Shown: positions 1 to 9,368, numbered from the stretch's first letter. The stretch: 64,000 nt of DNA from Erythrobacter sp. (GCF_011765465.1 NZ_CP050265.1:1426001-1490000), one strand, 5' to 3'. Translations and numbers: made by a program. Notes: generated by a model not told the origin, from the sequence alone.

Positions 1-2
1 AA

Positions 3-665
3 ACCCGGCGACATCTGACCTTCCTTGCTCTTCTGATCGCGACCTTTTTGGCAGCGCCTCTCGGCGCGCACGAAGGTCATAAATCAAACATGTCCGATGA
101 AGAGATGGTGATGATGGAAGCCAGCTCCACTGATGCAAAAACCAATCACGGCACTGGTGGAGCAATTGCACACAGCCATAGTGCGAGCGCCGAACACAGC
201 ATGTCGGCCGACCAGATGATGCAACAAAAGATCGAGGAGAACCGCCTTACCTCGTTCAGTGATCTATTGGCCAGACTGCATCCGATTGCAGCCCATTTCC
301 CGATCGCGCTCTTTCTGGTCGCTGCGCTCACGGAGTTCGGCCTGATCCTCAGGCCCAGCCTGGGCCTTCAAACCACGGTTCGTTTTCTGGTGGCCGCAGG
401 TGCAATTGGCGGACTTGGCACCGCCGCTTTTGGCTGGTTCGCAGCGGGCTGGCGACTTTCTGACCGATCCGAGACGTTGGCCATCCATCGTTGGAATGGC
501 ACTGCGATTGCGGCCGCCGGTCTGTTAGCCTGGTGGCTGAGTTCACCGGGCAAAAACCGTTGGTGGCTCAGACTGGTGCTGGCCATCATCGCCGGGGCGC
601 TCATCGTCCAAGGCTATTACGGCGGCGAAATGGTTCATGGCCCCAACCATATGGGGGTCATGTGA
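3..665 (+). CDS. DUF2231-type membrane protein, 5' end outside window
   Basis: The reading frame is open to the left edge and encodes a hydrophobic stretch (LTFLALLIATFLAAP) before a His/Met-rich segment. That looks like the end of a signal peptide, so the true start lies upstream of the window; the TTG at 48 is inside it. After about 65 polar residues rich in His and Met (possible metal-binding loop) come four hydrophobic segments beginning with LHPIAAHFPIALFLVAA. This LHP-x-HFP-like opening is typical of DUF2231 membrane proteins, often found beside heavy-metal genes. The stop overlaps the start of the next gene (TGATG), so the two are probably co-translated. Function is unknown; a role in metal handling is inferred from context. 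Confidence 0.75.
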   Translation, partial: TRRHLTFLALLIATFLAAPLGAHEGHKSNMSDEEMVMMEASSTDAKTNHGTGGAIAHSHSASAEHSMSADQMMQQKIEENRLTSFSDLLARLHPIAAHFPIALFLVAALTEFGLILRPSLGLQTTVRFLVAAGAIGGLGTAAFGWFAAGWRLSDRSETLAIHRWNGTAIAAAGLLAWWLSSPGKNRWWLRLVLAIIAGALIVQGYYGGEMVHGPNHMGVM

Positions 666-1354
666 TGCGTGATACGAGCCTGCCAAGGGGAGATCGCAGT
701 TTCACTCCGGCCCTGGGCAAGGTTTGGCTCACGCCGGTATACGATGCAGCGATCGCGCTGTTGACCCGCGAGCATGTCTGGCGCGACGCCGCGGTCCGCG
801 CCGCCGACCTCAAGCCCTTCGACAAGGTGATCGATGTCGGCAGCGGAACCGGCACCCTTCTGCGTCAGATGATGTCGAGCTGCCCGCCTGCTGAATACCT
901 CGGTGTCGAACCAGACCCTGACGTCTTAGCAATCGCCGAGCGCAAATGCGGCAGCGTCTCTCACATGATCCAGTGGCACAATGGCTTTCTTGACACCCTC
1001 GACCTCGGTCGGGGTTGGCAACCGAACAAGATCATAAGCAGCCTCGTTCTTCACCAAGTCTCCCCTGAGCAGAAGCGCGCAATCCTCGAACAAATCTCGG
1101 CGTTGCTAACGCCTGGCGGCATGGTGTTGATCGCCGACTATATGCGTCAGGAACCGCCGCTGATGCGTCGGCTTTTCAGAATGACCGTCCAACAGCTCGA
1201 CGGGATCGAGGATACCCAGCCCAATGCGGACGGGCTCATCGAAGAACATCTGCAAGAAATCTTCGAGGACGCTGAACGCCTGCGAGTTTTTCCCACCGCA
1301 ACCGGGGCGATTTCGCTTTGGCGCGGATACACCAAGAAGGTCCCCGACTCATGA
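665..1354 (+). CDS. Class I SAM-dependent methyltransferase
   Basis: A 229-residue cytosolic protein. The glycine-rich SAM motif (VIDVGSGTGTLL) lies near residues 55-66, followed by an acidic residue at the end of strand 2 (GVEPDPD) and a later LIADYMRQ segment, as in Rossmann-fold methyltransferases of the UbiE/arsenite-methyltransferase kind. The open frame extends upstream to 491, but ATG 665 overlaps the preceding stop and fits the operon spacing. The lack of a conserved cysteine set argues against ArsM. The substrate is unknown. The stop overlaps the next start by ATGA. Confidence 0.8.
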   Translation: MRDTSLPRGDRSFTPALGKVWLTPVYDAAIALLTREHVWRDAAVRAADLKPFDKVIDVGSGTGTLLRQMMSSCPPAEYLGVEPDPDVLAIAERKCGSVSHMIQWHNGFLDTLDLGRGWQPNKIISSLVLHQVSPEQKRAILEQISALLTPGGMVLIADYMRQEPPLMRRLFRMTVQQLDGIEDTQPNADGLIEEHLQEIFEDAERLRVFPTATGAISLWRGYTKKVPDS

Positions 1355-1815
1355 AAATCCGGTTTTTGGTCCTACCTAAAAGGTCGCTTGTGGCATCCGC
1401 ATTGTTGTTGCTGGCAGCCTGCTCAAACGCTGCCCAGGCTGCGACCTACACGATGTTCCGCGATCCCAATTGCGGTTGTTGCCTGAAATGGGCTGATCAC
1501 GTCGAGCACAAAACGGATGCCGAGGTGACCTCGGTCGATACGACCGAAATGGCACGGATCAAAACCGAGCGCGGCGTGCCGCAAGAGCTCTGGTCGTGCC
1601 ACACGATGGAAATCGAGGGCTACATGATCGAGGGCCATGTACCGGCAGATGCGATCGAACGATTGCTGCGCGAACGGCCGGAGGGCGTCACCGGGCTGGC
1701 CGTTCCCGGCATGCCCGTCGGCTCGCCCGGCATGGAATTCGAAAACCGGATTCAGCCATTCGATGTGATCGCCTTTCGACCTAGCGGCCAAAGCGTGTTC
1801 GCATCCTACCCCTGA
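1351..1815 (+). CDS. DUF411 domain metal-binding protein
   Basis: A 154-residue exported protein with an N-terminal hydrophobic leader ending LLLAACSNAAQA, where the cysteine could be a lipobox. A DPNCGCCLKW motif follows, and a second cysteine lies in the LWSCHTMEI segment. CGCC-x-KW and the SCHT-x-x-I-x-G-Y-x-x-EGHVP pattern are the signature of DUF411 proteins, which sit in copper and other metal-resistance clusters and are thought to bind metal in the periplasm. It starts with ATGA overlap on the methyltransferase gene and is the last gene of this three-gene run. Confidence 0.85.
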   Translation: MKIRFLVLPKRSLVASALLLLAACSNAAQAATYTMFRDPNCGCCLKWADHVEHKTDAEVTSVDTTEMARIKTERGVPQELWSCHTMEIEGYMIEGHVPADAIERLLRERPEGVTGLAVPGMPVGSPGMEFENRIQPFDVIAFRPSGQSVFASYP

Positions 1816-1988
1816 AACTCAAACCCTATCGGAGAAACACGACGAGATATCTTACGGCGATAAAAATGACGAGCACGAGAGACGGCGGAGGAGGACAAGC
1901 CGCGAGCGGGTCACGATCATCACTGATGCGAAACGCCGCCAAGGTCCTTCCCCTCCAAATCCCCATGCCTTGGCGGCGTAACCGATAT

Positions 1989-2273
1989 CTATTTGGCCAT
2001 CTTTTCGACCAATGCGACAAGTTCGGCGACTTTCTCCGACTGATCGGCCTTATCGTCCGAAGCGATCGCTTCTTCGATGCAATGTCGGGCGTGAATGTCG
2101 AGGACCTTGATACGCGCTTGCCGCGCCGCCGCTTCGAGCGCGATGATCTGCTGGAGAATATCCACACAATAGCGGTCTTCCTCCATCATTTTGACAATAC
2201 CGCGAGCCTGCCCTTCGACACGTCGCATGCGGGTTATGGTGTTCGCAAATTTGCTGCTTTTTTTGTCGCTCAT
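1989..2273 (-). CDS. csoR: CsoR-family copper-sensing repressor
   Basis: A 94-residue all-helical protein of the CsoR/RcnR/FrmR family. The signature RRVEGQARGI helix is followed by YC (in EDRYCVDIL) and by H-x3-C (in DIHARHC). These give the Tyr-Cys-His-Cys fingerprint of Cu(I)-sensing CsoR rather than the Ni/Co RcnR or formaldehyde FrmR patterns. ATG at 2273 has a GGAG ribosome-binding site; the frame runs 20 codons further upstream without such a site. It is transcribed away from the copper ATPase operon. The palindrome at 2340-2359 between them is its probable operator. Cu(I) binding would release the repressor and induce both directions. Confidence 0.88.
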   Translation of the reverse strand: MSDKKSSKFANTITRMRRVEGQARGIVKMMEEDRYCVDILQQIIALEAAARQARIKVLDIHARHCIEEAIASDDKADQSEKVAELVALVEKMAK

Positions 2274-2339
2274 GGTCGTTTCTCCGTTGGCCGAGACCAA
2301 TCCCCCAAATCCTAGACGCTTGCAATCCTGCATCGCAAA

Positions 2340-2359
2340 TACTATACCCCCCTATAGTA
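2340..2359. promoter_or_regulatory. CsoR/RcnR-type operator
   Basis: A perfect 7-bp inverted repeat, TACTATA and TATAGTA, separated by six C residues. The layout TACT-(G/C tract)-AGTA is the known operator class of CsoR/RcnR repressors. It sits between csoR and the divergent membrane-protein/ATPase genes, about 20 nt upstream of the 2380 start, where repressor binding would block transcription. Confidence 0.8.
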
Positions 2360-2379
2360 TATTTCAATTGGAGCTTATA

Positions 2380-2652
2380 ATGTCTGATACGCCTTTGAGA
2401 GCCTCGATCATGACTTGGGGATGGACGCTGAGCGTCTTCCTTCTCGCCAGCTACCTCATCTGCATTGGTTTTGGGTTGCTCGCCCCTGCGCAATTCCGCA
2501 TGCACGAGGCCTGGGCGCCGTGGCTCCCTGGGTTTGAATGGCTCACGCTGACCGGTTTCATCGCCGGGGCGATCGGCAGCTTTCTTTACGGTTGGTACAT
2601 CGCGGGGCTGGCCGTGCCGCTCTACCGCTTCTTCCGAGCTCGCAACCGATAG
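2380..2652 (+). CDS. Small two-helix membrane protein (DUF5676-like)
   Basis: A 90-residue protein with two hydrophobic segments (about residues 13-35 and 54-80) joined by a loop with a [14 protein letters not shown] turn. The second segment ends [15 protein letters not shown], resembling small DUF5676-type membrane proteins found next to copper ATPases. ATG 2380 is preceded by TTGGAG. It lies directly downstream of the CsoR-type operator and 61 nt upstream of the ATPase gene, so it is probably the first gene of a copper-induced transcript. Its function is unknown. Confidence 0.65.
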   Translation: MSDTPLRASIMTWGWTLSVFLLASYLICIGFGLLAPAQFRMHEAWAPWLPGFEWLTLTGFIAGAIGSFLYGWYIAGLAVPLYRFFRARNR

Positions 2653-2713
2653 CACTGATTGCATCTCGCTATCCGCAAGCTCGGTAGCATCATATGAACG
2701 AACGGAGCCGATA

Positions 2714-4921
2714 ATGGACCACGCTCATTGCGCGCATCAACATGGTGACACCGCGGCAGCTGACGACGGACGATACGACGCCGTTCCAGCGGACTATGAA
2801 GGCCCGGTTTACACCTGCCCGATGCACCCCCAGGTTCGCCAACCCAAAATGGGTTCGTGTCCGCTTTGCGGCATGGGGCTCGAACTTGAATCGGCCGCTA
2901 TGGTCGAAGAGGGCCCCAACCCCGAACTCGTCGACTTTACCAGAAGGTTCTGGATCGGCGCGGTGCTCACACTCCCACTGCTGGTGCTCACAATGGGGCC
3001 ATTTCTGGGCTGGCCAGGAGTGCGCGACATTCTGGGCGAGCGCGCCACCTTGTGGACCGAATTCGTCTTGGGAACCCCTGTTGTTCTGTGGTGCGGATGG
3101 CCGTTTCTTGAACGGGGTTGGAACTCGTTCAGGACTTGGAACCTCAACATGTTCTCGCTCATCGCGATGGGCGTCAGCGCGGCTTGGATATTCAGTGTTG
3201 CAGCGATTGTTGCCCCCGATATTTTTCCCGACGGCTTTCGCGATGCCGAAGGCCACGTGGGTGTCTATTTCGAAGCGGCAGCGGTCATCGTAACTCTGGT
3301 CCTGCTAGGCCAGGTGATGGAGCTGCGTGCCCGTGAAGGCACCGGCAAAGCCATTCGTGCGCTGCTCGATCTCGCTGCTAAGACAGCCCGTGTGATCAGG
3401 GACAATGGCACCGAGGATGAAATCCCGCTCGAAGAGGTCGTTGTCGGCGACAGGATCAGAGTGAGACCGGGCGACAAAGTCCCGGTCGATGGCGTGGTTC
3501 TCAAGGGGCGCTCATCAATCGATGAAAGCATGATTACCGGCGAGCCCGTTCCGGTGGAGAAAGTCGAAGGGGACGGCGTCACAGGTGCAACAATCAATGG
3601 TACGGGCAGTCTCGTGATCGAGGCTAAGCGCGTCGGCTCCGATACGATGCTTGCACAGATCGTCGATATGGTCGCCGCCGCTCAGCGCTCGCGCGCACCA
3701 ATTCAGAAATACGCCGATAAGGTCGCTGGACTGTTCGTTCCGGCAGTCATTGCGATTGCCATCCTCGCTTTCATCGCTTGGGCTGTCTGGGGACCGCAGC
3801 CTGCCTTGGCCTACGCGCTGGTAGCAGCTGTTGCCGTTCTGATCATTGCCTGCCCGTGCGCTCTTGGTCTTGCAACACCGATGTCGATCATGACTGCAAC
3901 CGGCCGAGGCGCTCAGGTCGGAGTGCTCATCAAGAACGCCGAAGCGCTCGAGCGCTTCGAAACCATCGACACGCTGATTGTCGACAAGACCGGTACGCTC
4001 ACCGAAGGAAAGCCCAGACTGGTTGCTGTCACCGCCGAGCCAGGGTTTGAACAAACGGAGCTGTTGCGCTTGGCGGCCTCGCTCGAACGCGGGTCCGAGC
4101 ATCCGCTTGCAGAAGCGATCGTCCGCGGAGCCGAAGAGCGCGGTCTCGAGCTTGCAAGCGCGGAGGATTTCGAAGCGATTACCGGCAAGGGCGTGATTGG
4201 CCGCGTGGCCGACAAATCGGTTGCGCTCGGCAACCTCGCACTCATCACCGATATGGGCCTTGATGGCAGATCGCTGAGCGAACAAGCCAATGTCCGGCGC
4301 GATGACGGTGAAACCGTGATGTTCGTGGTCGTTGGCGGCCAGATCGCAGGGCTCGTTGCCGTTGCCGATCCGATCAAGGAATCAACCCCGGATGCGATCC
4401 GTTCGCTTCATGAACTCGGTCTCACGATCATCATGGCTACAGGCGACAATGAACGCACCGCACAAGCGGTCGCGGCCCGTCTCGGTATCGATGAGGTAAG
4501 AGCAGGCGTATTGCCCGAGGATAAGGCCAAGCTCATCCGCGATTTGCAAATGAAAGGCACCAAGGTTGCGATGGCAGGAGACGGGGTCAACGACGCGCCG
4601 GCGCTTGCGCAAGCCGATGTCGGCATCGCGATGGGCACCGGAGCCGATGTTGCGATCGAGAGTGCGGGTATTACCCTGGTGAGGGGCAATCTCGACGGCA
4701 TTGTGCGCGCGCGCAGGCTCGCGCAGGTTACGATGCGGAACATTCGCCAAAACCTGTTCTTTGCATTGATTTATAATGCTTTAGGCGTGCCGATCGCCGC
4801 AGGTTTGCTCTATCCTTTCTTTGGCATCCTGATCAGCCCGATGTTCGCGGCCTTTGCGATGAGCGCATCCTCGATCTCAGTGGTGGTCAATTCGCTTCGC
4901 CTGCGCGGCGCAAAGCTCTGA
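2714..4921 (+). CDS. copA: Cu(I)/Ag(I)-exporting P1B-type ATPase
   Basis: A 735-residue inner-membrane ATPase that pumps Cu+ or Ag+ out of the cytoplasm. The N-terminus is His-rich and then carries a heavy-metal-binding motif, YTCPMHP...GSCPLCGM (about residues 33-55), in place of the usual HMA domain. Next come membrane helices, the actuator loop with ITGEP, the CPC transport motif (C380-C382) that places it in the Cu/Ag subgroup, the phosphorylated Asp424 in DKTGT, the SEHP motif (His463) and GDGVND near 622-627. All catalytic motifs are intact. It follows the small membrane gene behind the CsoR operator and is expected to be copper-inducible. Confidence 0.95.
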   Translation: MDHAHCAHQHGDTAAADDGRYDAVPADYEGPVYTCPMHPQVRQPKMGSCPLCGMGLELESAAMVEEGPNPELVDFTRRFWIGAVLTLPLLVLTMGPFLGWPGVRDILGERATLWTEFVLGTPVVLWCGWPFLERGWNSFRTWNLNMFSLIAMGVSAAWIFSVAAIVAPDIFPDGFRDAEGHVGVYFEAAAVIVTLVLLGQVMELRAREGTGKAIRALLDLAAKTARVIRDNGTEDEIPLEEVVVGDRIRVRPGDKVPVDGVVLKGRSSIDESMITGEPVPVEKVEGDGVTGATINGTGSLVIEAKRVGSDTMLAQIVDMVAAAQRSRAPIQKYADKVAGLFVPAVIAIAILAFIAWAVWGPQPALAYALVAAVAVLIIACPCALGLATPMSIMTATGRGAQVGVLIKNAEALERFETIDTLIVDKTGTLTEGKPRLVAVTAEPGFEQTELLRLAASLERGSEHPLAEAIVRGAEERGLELASAEDFEAITGKGVIGRVADKSVALGNLALITDMGLDGRSLSEQANVRRDDGETVMFVVVGGQIAGLVAVADPIKESTPDAIRSLHELGLTIIMATGDNERTAQAVAARLGIDEVRAGVLPEDKAKLIRDLQMKGTKVAMAGDGVNDAPALAQADVGIAMGTGADVAIESAGITLVRGNLDGIVRARRLAQVTMRNIRQNLFFALIYNALGVPIAAGLLYPFFGILISPMFAAFAMSASSISVVVNSLRLRGAKL

Positions 4922-5034
4922 CCAGCATGGGGCAGCATTGCGCAGTCACACCTGTGGCCAATGTGGTGAATATCCAGCCCTGATAAGCGAGTCTTTATCC
5001 AGAAGATATTGATTGCTCGAAAATTTCTTGAGGG

Positions 5035-6429
5035 ATGCGATCGAAATATTCGTACCGGGTCTTGAAACCTTCGCCCGCCTTGAGGCGAATCACGGGGACT
5101 GTTTTGCAAACGCACGAGCACGACGACCAGACGAGCGGCACTGGCTCAATAAGCCTTCTTGGCGGTGTCGCGATGGGCACGGGCGTGATGATTGGCGCCG
5201 GTATCTTTGCCCTGACGGGCCAGATCGCGGAACTGGCCGGGCCGCTCTTCCCTCTATCATTCATCGCCGGCGCGCTTGTCACGTCGCTTGCCGCATACAG
5301 CTACATCAAGATGTCGAACCGCTGGCCTTCATCCGGCGGCATCGCGATGATCCTCCAAAAGGCGTACGGCCCCGGCGTTGTTGCCGCATCGGCCTCGCTC
5401 CTGATGGCGCTGTCGATGGTTATCAACGAAAGCCTCGTCGCTCGCACTTTCGCCACTTATGCTCTGCGGCCGTTCGAGTTGGAACAAAACGGTTTGCTGG
5501 TTTCAGTCCTGGCGCTGGGGCTGATCGTCTTCGCCTACCTTGTGAACGCCGCTGGAAATCGATCCGTCAGCGGGTTCTCCTTGGTCATGTCAGCTATCAA
5601 GATCGGCGGGATCGCCGTGTTTGCTATAGCTGCAATCTGGGTCAGCGGCTTTGCCTCGGGCGCGTTCAGCGAACCTGCCACGACGTCTAGCGGCGAGGCT
5701 CTGTTAGCTTCGGTAGCGTTCTCGATCCTGGCGTTTAAGGGGTTCACCACGATAACCAATAGCGGGGGCGAGATTGTCGATCCCCACCGCAATGTCGGCC
5801 GCACGATAATGATTTCGATCGCGGTTTGCGTCGTTGTCTATTTGCTGGTCGCGGTTGCTGTAGGCTCAAGTCTCTCGATCGCCCAGATCGTGGAGGCGCG
5901 TGACTATTCGCTCGCTGCTGCTGCAGAACCCGCGTTGGGAGACCTCGGCTTTTACTTCACCGTCGCAATCGCGATCACCGCTACGGCTTCTGGTGTCATC
6001 GCCAGCGTTTTCGCCGTGTCACGAATGCTGACCATGTTGACCGAGATGGAGATGATCCCGCATAGCCATTTCGGAATGAGTGGCGGCATACGCAGCCATA
6101 TGCTTGTCTATACGGTGGTCGTTGCAGGCGCTCTTGCGGTGCTCTTCGACCTCTCTCGCATCGCCGCCTTGGGCGCCTTCTTCTACCTTGTAATGGACAT
6201 GCTCGTGCACTGGGGGGTGTTTCGAAACCTGCGTGAGGAAATCGGCGCGCGCGCATCCATTCTGTTGGCCGCGCTCGCAGCAGACGCGGTGGTTTTAAGC
6301 GCATTCACATGGGTCAAACTGAAAAGCGATCCGGCGATCGTCCTCTATGCCGTTCTTGGAATTGGCGCTGTGTTCATCGCCGAGTGGTTCTACCTCGCGC
6401 GTAGATCGTCGCAGGCGCAAGATTCCTAA
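5035..6429 (+). CDS. APC-superfamily amino acid/amine permease
   Basis: A membrane transporter of about 440-464 residues with around 12 hydrophobic helices. The first helix has GTGVMIGAGIFALTG, the glycine-rich unwound helix-1 motif of the amino acid-polyamine-cation superfamily. The start is uncertain: ATG 5035 has GAGGG immediately before it, while the TTG near 5104 fits the expected N-terminus better because the residues between are basic and atypical. It is separated from the ATPase by about 110 nt. Substrate cannot be predicted. Its position inside a copper island suggests co-transfer rather than a shown role in metal export. Confidence 0.8.
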   Translation: MRSKYSYRVLKPSPALRRITGTVLQTHEHDDQTSGTGSISLLGGVAMGTGVMIGAGIFALTGQIAELAGPLFPLSFIAGALVTSLAAYSYIKMSNRWPSSGGIAMILQKAYGPGVVAASASLLMALSMVINESLVARTFATYALRPFELEQNGLLVSVLALGLIVFAYLVNAAGNRSVSGFSLVMSAIKIGGIAVFAIAAIWVSGFASGAFSEPATTSSGEALLASVAFSILAFKGFTTITNSGGEIVDPHRNVGRTIMISIAVCVVVYLLVAVAVGSSLSIAQIVEARDYSLAAAAEPALGDLGFYFTVAIAITATASGVIASVFAVSRMLTMLTEMEMIPHSHFGMSGGIRSHMLVYTVVVAGALAVLFDLSRIAALGAFFYLVMDMLVHWGVFRNLREEIGARASILLAALAADAVVLSAFTWVKLKSDPAIVLYAVLGIGAVFIAEWFYLARRSSQAQDS

Positions 6430-6488
6430 CCCAAGATCTCTGTTGAGGAAAGGTGGCGGCCACTCAACCGCGGCCGAGACCATGAGGA

Positions 6489-6511
6489 AAGTTTCATCAA
6501 TTTTGAAACTT
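6489..6511. promoter_or_regulatory. Inverted repeat upstream of the glutaredoxin-MauE gene
   Basis: An 8-bp perfect inverted repeat, AAGTTTCA and TGAAACTT, with a 7-nt A/T-rich spacer. It lies between the permease gene and the 6568 start. No T-run follows, so it looks more like a protein-binding site than an intrinsic terminator. The binding protein is unknown. Confidence 0.35.
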
Positions 6512-6567
6512 CTTCGGACGGTTTGGGTAAGAATCCACAACGTCGGAATGAATGAAACGAGGCCTAA

Positions 6568-7317
6568 ATGACCACGAAAACTGCAAAAGTTTACCGGATG
6601 GTGATGGACGATCACACCTGTCCCTATGGAATCAAGACGGTCGATCTTCTCAAGCGCCAGGGCTTCGAAGTCGAAGACCATCACTTGACGAGCAGGGACG
6701 AGACCGATGCTTTCAAGGAAAAGCATCAGGTCGAAACCACACCGCAAACCTTCATCAACGGAGATCGGATCGGCGGCTATGACGACGTGCGCGAACACTT
6801 CGGGAAAAGCCGCTCGCAGCCCGAAGAAGGCGAGACAAGTTATCAGCCTGTAGTGGCGATTTTTGCGGTCGCACTGCTGCTGGGGCTTGGCCTAAGCTGG
6901 TCGTTCTTCGAAACGCCTTTCACTGTCCGTGCAGCCGAGTGGTTCGTCAGCCTTTCTATGACGCTGCTCGCGCTTCAAAAGCTGCAGGATGTTCGCAGCT
7001 TCTCCACGATGTTCCTGAACTACGACCTGCTCGCCCAAAGGTGGGTGCCCTATTCCTTTATCTATCCCTTCGGCGAGGCAGCCGCCGGAATTTTGATGAC
7101 TGCGGGCGCCTTGACGTGGCTTTCGGCACCGCTCGCGCTCTTCATCGGGACGGTCGGCGCAGTGAGTGTCTTCAAGGCTGTCTATATCGATAAACGTGAA
7201 TTGAAATGTGCCTGTGTTGGTGGCGGGAGCAACGTGCCGCTCGGTTTCGTCTCGCTGACCGAGAACCTGTTCATGATTGGTATGGGCCTTTGGATGGGCT
7301 TCAAGGCCTTTGCATGA
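6568..7317 (+). CDS. Glutaredoxin-MauE/DoxX-like fusion membrane protein
   Basis: A 249-residue fusion. Residues about 5-80 form a glutaredoxin fold with a monothiol CPYG site (Cys18) and a cis-Pro segment TTPQTFINGDRIGGYDD. The remainder has four hydrophobic helices resembling MauE/DoxX redox membrane proteins and a KCACVGGGSNVPLG segment supplying two more cysteines. Such fusions are thought to carry reducing equivalents across the membrane to periplasmic thiols; that role here is inferred. It overlaps the next gene by ATGA, which suggests a coordinated unit with the channel-like, DUF305 and lipoprotein genes. Confidence 0.85.
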   Translation: MTTKTAKVYRMVMDDHTCPYGIKTVDLLKRQGFEVEDHHLTSRDETDAFKEKHQVETTPQTFINGDRIGGYDDVREHFGKSRSQPEEGETSYQPVVAIFAVALLLGLGLSWSFFETPFTVRAAEWFVSLSMTLLALQKLQDVRSFSTMFLNYDLLAQRWVPYSFIYPFGEAAAGILMTAGALTWLSAPLALFIGTVGAVSVFKAVYIDKRELKCACVGGGSNVPLGFVSLTENLFMIGMGLWMGFKAFA

Positions 7318-7727
7318 TTGGCGCCCTGCTTCTCTCGGTTGCCCTCTTCTTGTTGGCGATTGCCTCACACTTAACGACGCTTGGTGCCGCGCACAGACTT
7401 GTCGATAGGCGAACCGATCTCTCTGCGAAGATGGCGGTTTCGCTCATGGTGCTGTTCTCGCACCTCCTGGTTGCGGCCTTGTTCGGTTTTGGGTTCTGGT
7501 TCGGCACCGCGTGGGGGCTGGGTAGCTTCGACACACCGGACGCCATGACCTGGATGGACTACTTCTATTTCTCCCTCATCAACGTGACCACGCTCGGATT
7601 GGGAGACATTTATCCCACCGATCACCTGAGGGTGATCGCTGGAATCGAGGCCCTGACAGGCTTCGCCTTGATTAGCTGCTCGGCCCAATTGTTCTGGAAG
7701 ATGATGACACAAGGAGAAACACAATGA
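7314..7727 (+). CDS. Two-TM ion-channel-like membrane protein
   Basis: A 137-residue protein. It starts at an ATG overlapping the previous stop by 4 nt. Hydrophobic segments near the N-terminus and at about 40-65 are followed by a pore-loop-like stretch, NVTTLGLGDIYPT. TLGLGD resembles the T-x-G-x-GD selectivity filter of potassium channels (usually TVGYGD), and a final helix follows. It lacks a cytosolic gating domain. It is probably an ion channel of the Ion_trans_2 kind; selectivity is not established. Confidence 0.72.
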   Translation: MIGALLLSVALFLLAIASHLTTLGAAHRLVDRRTDLSAKMAVSLMVLFSHLLVAALFGFGFWFGTAWGLGSFDTPDAMTWMDYFYFSLINVTTLGLGDIYPTDHLRVIAGIEALTGFALISCSAQLFWKMMTQGETQ

Positions 7728-8251
7728 CCGATAAATCGCACTCCTCTCACGAGGGTGGAGGAGGCAATTACTGGCGTTTCATGGCCATGGTCGCGACATC
7801 GACCGCGATCATGTTTTTCCTGATGTATTCGAACACCTTTGACGCCGACGATCTGTTCTGGAGCGAAACGCGCTTTTGGATGACGTTCGTGATGGGCGGC
7901 ATGATGATGATCGTCATGCTCCTCTTCATGTGGGGCATGTACAAGGATCGCACCAAGAACTTCATCATCGTTGGCGTCGGCGCGCTCACCATGGCACTCG
8001 CTCTCTGGCTTGTTCGCAGTCAGACGACGGTCGACGACACGGAATACATGGCGGCCATGATCCCGCACCACTCCATCGCGATCATGACCAGCGAGCGAGC
8101 AAGCCTCAAAGATCCCCGTGTGCGCGAACTCGCGAAAGCGATCATCGTCGCGCAGCGCCGGGAGATCGCTGAGATGAAATACCTTATCGATGACATCGAA
8201 CAAAACGGTCCGCGGACCGAAGAACGTTTGCCTGAGGAGATCCAGCAATGA
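7724..8251 (+). CDS. DUF305 domain protein with membrane anchors
   Basis: A 175-residue protein. It has a His/Gly-rich N-terminus, three hydrophobic helices with a Met-rich second one (MGGMMMIVMLLFMWGM), and a C-terminal helical region containing MAAMIPHHSIAIMTSERA. MIPHH-x-x-A-I-x-M is the conserved core of DUF305, a ferritin-like fold with His/Met ligands frequently found in copper-resistance clusters. It overlaps both neighbours by ATGA. Binding of Cu or another metal in the periplasm is inferred. Confidence 0.85.
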   Translation: MTDKSHSSHEGGGGNYWRFMAMVATSTAIMFFLMYSNTFDADDLFWSETRFWMTFVMGGMMMIVMLLFMWGMYKDRTKNFIIVGVGALTMALALWLVRSQTTVDDTEYMAAMIPHHSIAIMTSERASLKDPRVRELAKAIIVAQRREIAEMKYLIDDIEQNGPRTEERLPEEIQQ

Positions 8252-8736
8252 GAAGCGCCGCTATCCTAACCCTGGCGACCCTTGGCCTCGCTGCGTGCAA
8301 CACAAACACCGCCCCCGGCAACGACCGCGAGGCACATCTCGATCCGCCCGTGCAAGCAGCTCCCATTGAAGATGCAAGCACCGCGCTTGCCAATCTCAGC
8401 CCTGGGCTGATGCTTCCTGAAACCATGACTGATGCCGATCTGGCAGCCCTCGATGCAGAAGGCGATTGCCAATTCCGGCTCACCGAGGTCGCCTATCCCT
8501 CATTCGTGTATGACAGCGAAGGGCAAGGAGCGATCAAGATCAACGGTCGGCTCATCCCGGTCTCCAGAGATGAACAAGGGAACTATTCGAATGGCGAGCT
8601 TCGGGTGACCACCCGCTTGCTGGATGATGAAGGCACAGCTGGGCTCCGTATGCAGGAAATGATCGTCGTCGCGCCTCGTGCTTCTGATGAGTTTGGTTTC
8701 TGGGGCTATACTACTTGCGGGACGGAAGGTGCATGA
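8248..8736 (+). CDS. Predicted lipoprotein, unknown function
   Basis: A 162-residue protein with a short signal sequence and a lipobox (GLAAC, Cys17). The body contains GDCQFRLTEVAYPSFVYD and ends with a Cys in GYTTCGTEGA; the pair could form a disulfide in the periplasm. The ATGA overlap with the DUF305 gene makes it the last member of the four-gene cluster. I do not recognise a characterised family. Confidence 0.75.
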   Translation: MRSAAILTLATLGLAACNTNTAPGNDREAHLDPPVQAAPIEDASTALANLSPGLMLPETMTDADLAALDAEGDCQFRLTEVAYPSFVYDSEGQGAIKINGRLIPVSRDEQGNYSNGELRVTTRLLDDEGTAGLRMQEMIVVAPRASDEFGFWGYTTCGTEGA

Positions 8737-8764
8737 AACCGCGAGCGCTGATCATGATCGCGCG

Positions 8765-8790
8765 GCCTGATGTCGCGTTAGCGACAGGCT
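8765..8790. terminator. Possible weak hairpin after the DUF305/lipoprotein cluster
   Basis: A stem of TGTCGC and GCGACA with a GTTA loop, extended by flanking GCC/GGC pairs, lies 30 nt after the lipoprotein stop. No T-tract follows. It could end the cluster's transcript or stabilise its 3' end. Confidence 0.3.
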
Positions 8791-8890
8791 CTCATGAGAT
8801 CGCTGCAGGCGGTCCCTGCCTCCTTTCTTGCAGAGAAGAGACAGGGCGGCTTGTGAAACCAGAGCTTAGCATTTAGCGTAAAGACCAAGC

Positions 8891-9256
8891 ATGGCTTTGT
8901 ATCGAACCTTTCTGACGTTGTTCCTCTGTTTTGGCTTGATCTTCCAAGGGTCAGCGACAGCAGCTGCGATGCCTCAGACAGAGCCGATGCTGGCTTCTGA
9001 TTGCGCTCAGATGATGCACCACTCGGAAAAAGGTGAGGCCGCTCATCACCATGGCGATGATACTGACGCCCCGTGTGAGAACATGTCGGTTGATTGCTTG
9101 CTGGCAATGAATGCGGTTTCTGCTGTTTGGGTGGGGAGCGATGCGCCTTCGCATGTTGTTAAGCCATTTTCCGACGGCCCTGTGTATTTGTCGAACATTA
9201 CCTCACCTCTGCTCAGTCGCGCTTCTGCGCCCGATTACCCCCCTCCACGAATCTGA
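8891..9256 (+). CDS. Small exported Cys/His/Met-rich protein upstream of cusC
   Basis: A 121-residue protein with a signal peptide (cleavage probably after GSATAAA). The mature part has MMHHSEKGEAAHHHGDD and two or three cysteines (SDCAQMMHH, DAPCENMSVDCLL). Proteins of this layout (DUF2946-like) commonly precede CzcC/CusC genes in metal-efflux operons and are probably periplasmic metal binders. It reads towards cusC with about 110 nt between, so it may be the first gene of the cus transcript. Confidence 0.7.
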   Translation: MALYRTFLTLFLCFGLIFQGSATAAAMPQTEPMLASDCAQMMHHSEKGEAAHHHGDDTDAPCENMSVDCLLAMNAVSAVWVGSDAPSHVVKPFSDGPVYLSNITSPLLSRASAPDYPPPRI

Positions 9257-9368
9257 CTTGATTGAATAACCTGAAGGCGAATTGCCCCTTCTGATTGCGC
9301 GGTCTCAGCGCTGCAATGCACCGTCATTGCCGCCGGACCTCGGCACGCACATCAAGTGAGATTTTTCC

